In this document: positions 60,187 through 64,000 of the stretch, one piece after another | Position numbering within the stretch: position 1 is the stretch's first letter | Layout: every line of letters starts with the position of its first letter | Source of the DNA: Pelosinus propionicus DSM 13327 | GTDB taxonomy: Bacteria; Bacillota; Negativicutes; DSM-13327 | Direction of reading: 5' to 3' | NCBI RefSeq assembly: GCF_900114615.1 | Contig: NZ_FOTS01000028.1 | Location: 1-64,000 of the forward strand | DNA: 64,000 nucleotides | Program-made: the position numbers and the translations under genes | Notes under the pieces: model-generated | Told to the model about the DNA's origin: nothing | The model's database searches: none | Seen by the model: only the letters and a program-made list of their open reading frames with translations

Positions 60187-60208
60187 ATAAAAAAGGAGGC
60201 GAACCGAT

Positions 60209-61618
60209 ATGAAAGAACAGTCCTTATATTTAGAGAAAGAAAACTTGAAAAAGGATCTTAAAAATAGGCACATCCAATTGATTGCCATTGGCGGTGTTAT
60301 TGGTGTTGCGCTATTTATGGGTTCTGCTCAAGCAAGTAAGATGGCAGGTCCAGCTCTCACGTTAGCCTATGCTCTTGGGGGGATCGTCATGTATTTTGTA
60401 CTGCGTGCCCTTGGTGAGGTTGCAGTAGAACATCCTGTTGCTTCATCATTTGCTGGTTACGCACGAGCTTTTTGCGGACCGTTAGTATCTTTTATTACTG
60501 GGTGGACCTACTGGTATCAATGGGTTGTGTTAGCCATGTGTGAAATTTCGGCAGTCGGCATGTATATGAAATATTGGGCACCGGATATACAGCAGTGGAT
60601 TCCGGCACTGATTTGCTTGGCTGTAATTCTTGCCATTAACCTAGTTTCTGTTAAATATTATGGTGAGTTTGAATTCTGGTTTGCCCTGATTAAAGTTGTA
60701 ACGATTATTGCAATGCTGTTTGTTGGCTTCGCAATGATACTTTTTGGATTTGGCAATGATGGTGTGGCAATTGGTTTTTCCAACTTGTGGACTCATGGTG
60801 GCTTTATGCCTTTTGGCTGGACTGGTGTATCCATGGCTTTAGTTATGGTTGTATTTGCTTATTCAGGAGTGGAGCTTATCGGTATCACCGCAGGTGAAGC
60901 CGCTGATCCGGAAGCCTCTCTTAAATCCGCTATTGATAAGGTATTCTGGCGGGTACTAGTGTTCTATGTTGGTTCAATGGTAGCCATATTATCCATATTT
61001 CCCTATGACACGCTGCCCAAAGGCGTGAGTCCTTTTGTTATGATATTTGAGAAAGCAGGTATTCCCTATGCTGCATCCATTATAAACGTTGTTATTATAT
61101 CTTCAGCAGCTTCCTGCTTAAATAGTGGTATGTATGTTTGCGGACGTATGTTATATGGTTTGGCCTTAAGGAATGAAGCTCCCGCATTTTTAGGTAAGCT
61201 TTCTGCTAATCAAGTTCCTGCCAATGGCATCTTAGTCTCCAGTGGCGTTTGTCTAATTGGTGTCTACTTGAACTATGCATCTCCTGACAGTGTATTTTAT
61301 TATATGTCGGCGATCACAACAACGGGTTGTATGTGGACGTGGTCTTTGATCATGTACATTCAGTTTAAATGGCGCAAAAGTCTAAGCGACGAGGCAATTG
61401 CCAATCTGAAATATCCGATGCCGTGCTATCCATATGCCAATTATGCAGTAGGAGCGTTTATGCTTGCAGTAACGTTGGGTATGGGGTATGATCATGATAA
61501 TTTAGTTGGTTTATATGTTGCTCCTATCTGGTATGGTGGTCTTTTTCTTCTATATAAATTATTCAAAATAGGTGAGGCTCAGCAGAAGGCTGATTTGAGT
61601 ATTCAAACAGAGTGGTAA
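60209..61618 (+). CDS. APC-family amino acid permease, probably GABA/omega-amino acid
   Basis: 469 residues, 12 predicted spans, of the AAT branch of the amino acid-polyamine-cation family (GabP/AnsP/ProY). The N-terminal NRHIQLIAIGGVIGVALFMGSA and the GITAGEAADPEASLKSAI loop near residue 228 are diagnostic. AAAGGAGG precedes the ATG. It follows gabT, separated by a hairpin that may lower its expression. GABA or a similar omega-amino acid is the expected cargo by context, not by motif. Confidence 0.87.
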   Translation: MKEQSLYLEKENLKKDLKNRHIQLIAIGGVIGVALFMGSAQASKMAGPALTLAYALGGIVMYFVLRALGEVAVEHPVASSFAGYARAFCGPLVSFITGWTYWYQWVVLAMCEISAVGMYMKYWAPDIQQWIPALICLAVILAINLVSVKYYGEFEFWFALIKVVTIIAMLFVGFAMILFGFGNDGVAIGFSNLWTHGGFMPFGWTGVSMALVMVVFAYSGVELIGITAGEAADPEASLKSAIDKVFWRVLVFYVGSMVAILSIFPYDTLPKGVSPFVMIFEKAGIPYAASIINVVIISSAASCLNSGMYVCGRMLYGLALRNEAPAFLGKLSANQVPANGILVSSGVCLIGVYLNYASPDSVFYYMSAITTTGCMWTWSLIMYIQFKWRKSLSDEAIANLKYPMPCYPYANYAVGAFMLAVTLGMGYDHDNLVGLYVAPIWYGGLFLLYKLFKIGEAQQKADLSIQTEW

Positions 61619-61660
61619 ATTGACAATCTAAGATTACATGAGAAGTTCACTTAAACTGGC

Positions 61661-61708
61661 ATAAATCCTGAGGAAATTCTGATTCGGAATTTCCTCAGGA
61701 TTTATTTA
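61661..61708. terminator. Bidirectional terminator after the permease
   Basis: Perfect 19-bp stem (61661-61679 with 61687-61705) and 7-nt loop. It would also end the minus-strand small-protein transcript that starts near 61860. Confidence 0.88.
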
Positions 61709-61764
61709 TCGGCTTATAAGCAGAGCTGCTGCTTTTATGGAATCATTAAAATTAAAGTGAGCTA

Positions 61765-61848
61765 TTATGGTATTCTGGCAAACATATGCACTAGCACTCC
61801 TAACGTGACTAAACCGATTGCTGCCAAGCCATATAAAATAACTAGCAT
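61765..61848 (-). CDS. 27-residue single-span membrane protein
   Basis: Reading frame ATG...TAA on the minus strand, encoding MLVILYGLAAIGLVTLGVLV followed by HMFARIP. It has one hydrophobic segment and a positive C-terminal end. A textbook GAGGAGG ends 7 nt before the ATG. Codon choice and the shared terminator downstream support a real gene. Its size and composition recall small membrane subunits or regulators, but no family is assigned. It lies in the 500-bp gap between the permease and dapA. Confidence 0.55.
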   Translation of the reverse strand: MLVILYGLAAIGLVTLGVLVHMFARIP

Positions 61849-62120
61849 AATATACCTCCTCAAAGCAACTGGAAATAATAGAATATTCTATGCGATTATT
61901 GTCAAATTGATACACTGAAAAAATCTTCTTGGCATTCGTGACATAATCATAAAGTATTATATTTATATAAACTTTCGAAGAGTGAGAAGAAGTCGTCGTG
62001 AATTGTTTAAATTTTATGGTTAGAAAGAGACTCTTTAATTCCTTTTTACCTAGTAATCGGCTATAATTATACTATTAATGATTTTCATATATTAAATATG
62101 AGTAAAAGGCGGCTAACTTT

Positions 62121-62999
62121 ATGAAAAAACCATTATTTATCGGATCAGCAGTAGCGATTGTAACTCCCTTTACTGAACATGGTGTTAACTATCAAGCTTT
62201 AAAAGAGCTGATTGAGTTCCAGGTTAAAGGTGGATCAGATGCGATTGTAATCTGTGGAACTACAGGAGAGGCTTCTACTATGCCGGATGATGAGCACATT
62301 GCTGTTATCAAATTTGCGGTAGAAGCAACAAATAAGCGTGTTCCTGTAATCGCTGGAACAGGCAGCAATGATACTCGTCATGCTATCGACTTATCGAAGG
62401 CAGCGGAAGAGGTTGGAGCTGATGGAATCTTATCAGTCACTCCATATTACAATAAAGCTACGCAAAAAGGGCTGTATGAGCATTTTAAAGTCATTGCCAA
62501 TAACGTAAAGATCCCCATGATTCTGTATAATGTACCTAGTAGAACCAATTTGAATATTAATCCTGAAACGGTAAAAGCATTATCGCAAATTGATAATATT
62601 ATTGCCATAAAGGAATGTAACCTTGGTCAAGTGGGAGATGTAGTAAATTTATGCGGAGACGAATTTGCAGTGTATTCTGGTGATGACAATACTGTTTTAC
62701 CTATGTTGTCATTAGGTGGCAAAGGCGTCATATCTGTTATGGCCAATATTATTCCTCAGGATACCCACAATATGGTCGAGCGTTTTCTTCAAGGTGACAG
62801 CAAGGGCGCGATTAAACTGCAGCTTCAAACATTAAATCTCATAAAAGCATTATTCAGCGAAGTCAACCCAATTCCTATTAAAGCTGCTGTAAATTTGCTG
62901 GGATTTAAGGCTGGTCCATGTCGGATGCCGTTAACGGAAATCAGCGAGAGCAATCTTGAACTTCTTCGCACTGAAATGAAAGCTTATGGAGTGATATGA
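62121..62999 (+). CDS. dapA: 4-hydroxy-tetrahydrodipicolinate synthase
   Basis: 292-residue TIM-barrel lyase that condenses pyruvate and aspartate semialdehyde in the lysine/diaminopimelate pathway. The family motif GTTGEASTMPDDEH lies near residue 44. The catalytic Tyr is in SVTPYYNKATQKGLYEHF near 133 and the Schiff-base Lys in IIAIKECN near 162. Length is exactly typical. It is a lone gene with a terminator about 40 bp after the stop. No lysine riboswitch could be recognised in the 260 bp upstream. The N-acetylneuraminate lyase subgroup is less likely given these motifs. Confidence 0.93.
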   Translation: MKKPLFIGSAVAIVTPFTEHGVNYQALKELIEFQVKGGSDAIVICGTTGEASTMPDDEHIAVIKFAVEATNKRVPVIAGTGSNDTRHAIDLSKAAEEVGADGILSVTPYYNKATQKGLYEHFKVIANNVKIPMILYNVPSRTNLNINPETVKALSQIDNIIAIKECNLGQVGDVVNLCGDEFAVYSGDDNTVLPMLSLGGKGVISVMANIIPQDTHNMVERFLQGDSKGAIKLQLQTLNLIKALFSEVNPIPIKAAVNLLGFKAGPCRMPLTEISESNLELLRTEMKAYGVI

Positions 63000-63040
63000 T
63001 CGATTGATTTTTGTTGTATAGCTATAAAATTGTCGAATAG

Positions 63041-63094
63041 AAAATGTACCTGAGCAATAGAGCTAGTGTCTCGATGGTTCAGGTACATTTTTTA
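63041..63094 (+). terminator. Terminator of dapA
   Basis: Perfect 13-bp stem AAAATGTACCTGA (63041-63053) with TCAGGTACATTTT (63079-63091), T-tract. Confidence 0.85.
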
Positions 63095-63154
63095 CATATT
63101 TACTGCTTGAGATGTTTTAAGTATTTGGCTTTTTCTTCCGATATAATTAATAGA

Positions 63155-64000
63155 ATGAGCAAGCAACGTGTTTATCGTAGGAGGAGGATTCTTATACAAA
63201 GCGTAACGATAGATGATATTCAGCCAGGCATGTATTTATCCAAACCACTCATGTCAGCTGATGGTACAGTTTTACTCCATGAGGGCATCGTCATGAAGGA
63301 ACGATACATTGAGTATCTTCGCAATAAAGGTTTTACTTCTCTTTTTGTTGGAGAACCACAAATTCAAGAGATCATCGCACTTGAAGAAGATTTTTATGGT
63401 CCTGAATATAAAAAAGAAGCTCTTGGTGCAGCACGAGAAGCAATTCATCACTTTAAGGTAGGCAAAGGTGTTAACCTCAATAAAGTAAAAAGTCTTGTTA
63501 GTGATTGGATTAATCAGCTTGGGGAGAAACCCGAGAACATGATGAACCTGCTCGATATACGCCGGAAAAAGGGGTATATGTTTTCTCATGCCGTCAATAC
63601 TTGCATTTTGTCCATTATGACAGGTATTGCTATGGGATATAATGCTAAGCAATTAGATGAATTGGGACTTGCTGCGATACTGCATGATGTGGGTAAAATT
63701 AAATTTTCAAAGAACGTAGCACGGCAGTTTCCTGGATATTTGACAAGACGCGAAAAAGAAGAGTACAAGCGTCACCCGTTTTATTCTTTGGAAATTCTGC
63801 GAAGAAATAATACAGTATCGGTGAACGTTCTGAACGCTTGTTTTCAGCATCACGAACGTTGGAACGGTAGTGGTTACCCCATGGGCCTTAAAGGAGATTC
63901 CATTTCTGAATATGCTCAGATTATTAGTATTGCTGATGTTTATGAGCGTTTAATTGTGGGAATGCCACATCGCCTGCCGACACCAGTCTATTATGCTGCT
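63155..64000 (+). CDS. HD-GYP domain protein (probable cyclic-di-GMP phosphodiesterase), cut by the window end
   Basis: Open frame from ATG 63155 to the right edge, at least 282 codons. After an N-terminal DUF3391-like segment (VTIDDIQPGMYLSKPLMSADG) comes an HD-GYP domain: FSHAVNTCILSIM near residue 148, LHDVGKIKF (HD) near 175, and HHERWNGSGYP near 230, the HHExxxGxGYP signature. It would degrade cyclic di-GMP. Start is unclear. ATG 63155 lies only 7 nt after TATAAT and has no Shine-Dalgarno. Alternatively ATA at 63194 follows AGGAGGAGG by 6 nt. The C-terminus lies outside the window. Confidence 0.88.
   Translation, partial: MSKQRVYRRRRILIQSVTIDDIQPGMYLSKPLMSADGTVLLHEGIVMKERYIEYLRNKGFTSLFVGEPQIQEIIALEEDFYGPEYKKEALGAAREAIHHFKVGKGVNLNKVKSLVSDWINQLGEKPENMMNLLDIRRKKGYMFSHAVNTCILSIMTGIAMGYNAKQLDELGLAAILHDVGKIKFSKNVARQFPGYLTRREKEEYKRHPFYSLEILRRNNTVSVNVLNACFQHHERWNGSGYPMGLKGDSISEYAQIISIADVYERLIVGMPHRLPTPVYYAA

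Noticed and set aside
61860-62120. Lysine riboswitch upstream of dapA
   Set aside because: The conserved lysine-element blocks could not be found and no terminator or anti-terminator pair precedes the gene.

Overview
The window reads as chromosomal DNA of a low-GC, anaerobic, diderm Firmicute of the class Negativicutes, probably a Sporomusaceae relative such as Pelosinus. The placement is inference. Its main support is an outer-membrane-type beta-barrel protein with an N-terminal SLH domain at 42124-43389, a hallmark of Negativicutes, together with Bacillus-like Shine-Dalgarno signals, LutABC, DUF2600 and several lactose/cellobiose-type PTS genes. No rRNA, CRISPR array or prophage is visible. 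The only mobile element is a truncated IS1182-type end at position 1.

Layout. 1-324: IS end. 474-3387: lutABC lactate oxidation. 3419-7388: menaquinone methyltransferase, Tat-exported polysaccharide deacetylase, two tRNA-Ser, dinB, YkuS-like protein. 7571-14036: M20 peptidase, DUF2600 terpene-synthase-like protein, and divergent ppx/gppA and ppk. 14089-15139: a dense cluster of DnaA boxes, including a 48-bp palindrome with four perfect boxes, then tRNA-Arg(ACG), tRNA-Arg(CCT), tadA and tRNA-Ser(CGA). 15542-20296: small unknown gene, 2-hydroxyacid dehydrogenase, membrane protein, a cblT-cblS alpha-ribazole salvage pair and a soluble chemoreceptor. 20509-28109: a sigma-54 activator, a sigma-54 promoter and a beta-keto-acid/acetoacetate operon (thiolase, BKACE cleavage enzyme, 3-hydroxyacyl dehydrogenase homologue, AtoE transporter, AtoDA CoA-transferase). 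36867-28187 (minus): an eight-gene oligopeptide operon (OppBCDF, class-A-like serine hydrolase, OppA, S66 LD-carboxypeptidase, M20 amidohydrolase) that looks like murein-peptide scavenging.

37287-41388: two tandem paralogous exported proteins, a membrane-anchored FMN glutamate-synthase-like protein and a small YkuD L,D-transpeptidase. 42124-55530: a beta-glucoside regulon with an SLH porin and a PTS EIIC that each follow a sigma-54 promoter, a GH1 and a GH4 6-phospho-beta-glucosidase, a MocR-type regulator, a LevR/CelR-type sigma-54 activator and two complete EIIC-EIIB-EIIA sets. 55632-61618: a GABA/omega-amino-acid cluster (aldehyde dehydrogenase, PucR regulator, GabT-like aminotransferase, APC permease) behind a structured leader. 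61765-64000: a 27-residue membrane protein, dapA and the start of an HD-GYP gene.

The most striking points are the DnaA-box palindrome, the inclusion of an outer-membrane porin in a sigma-54/PTS regulon, the coupling of tadA to its substrate tRNA, an apparent ATT start codon in the S66 peptidase gene and the unclassified leader ahead of the GABA cluster.
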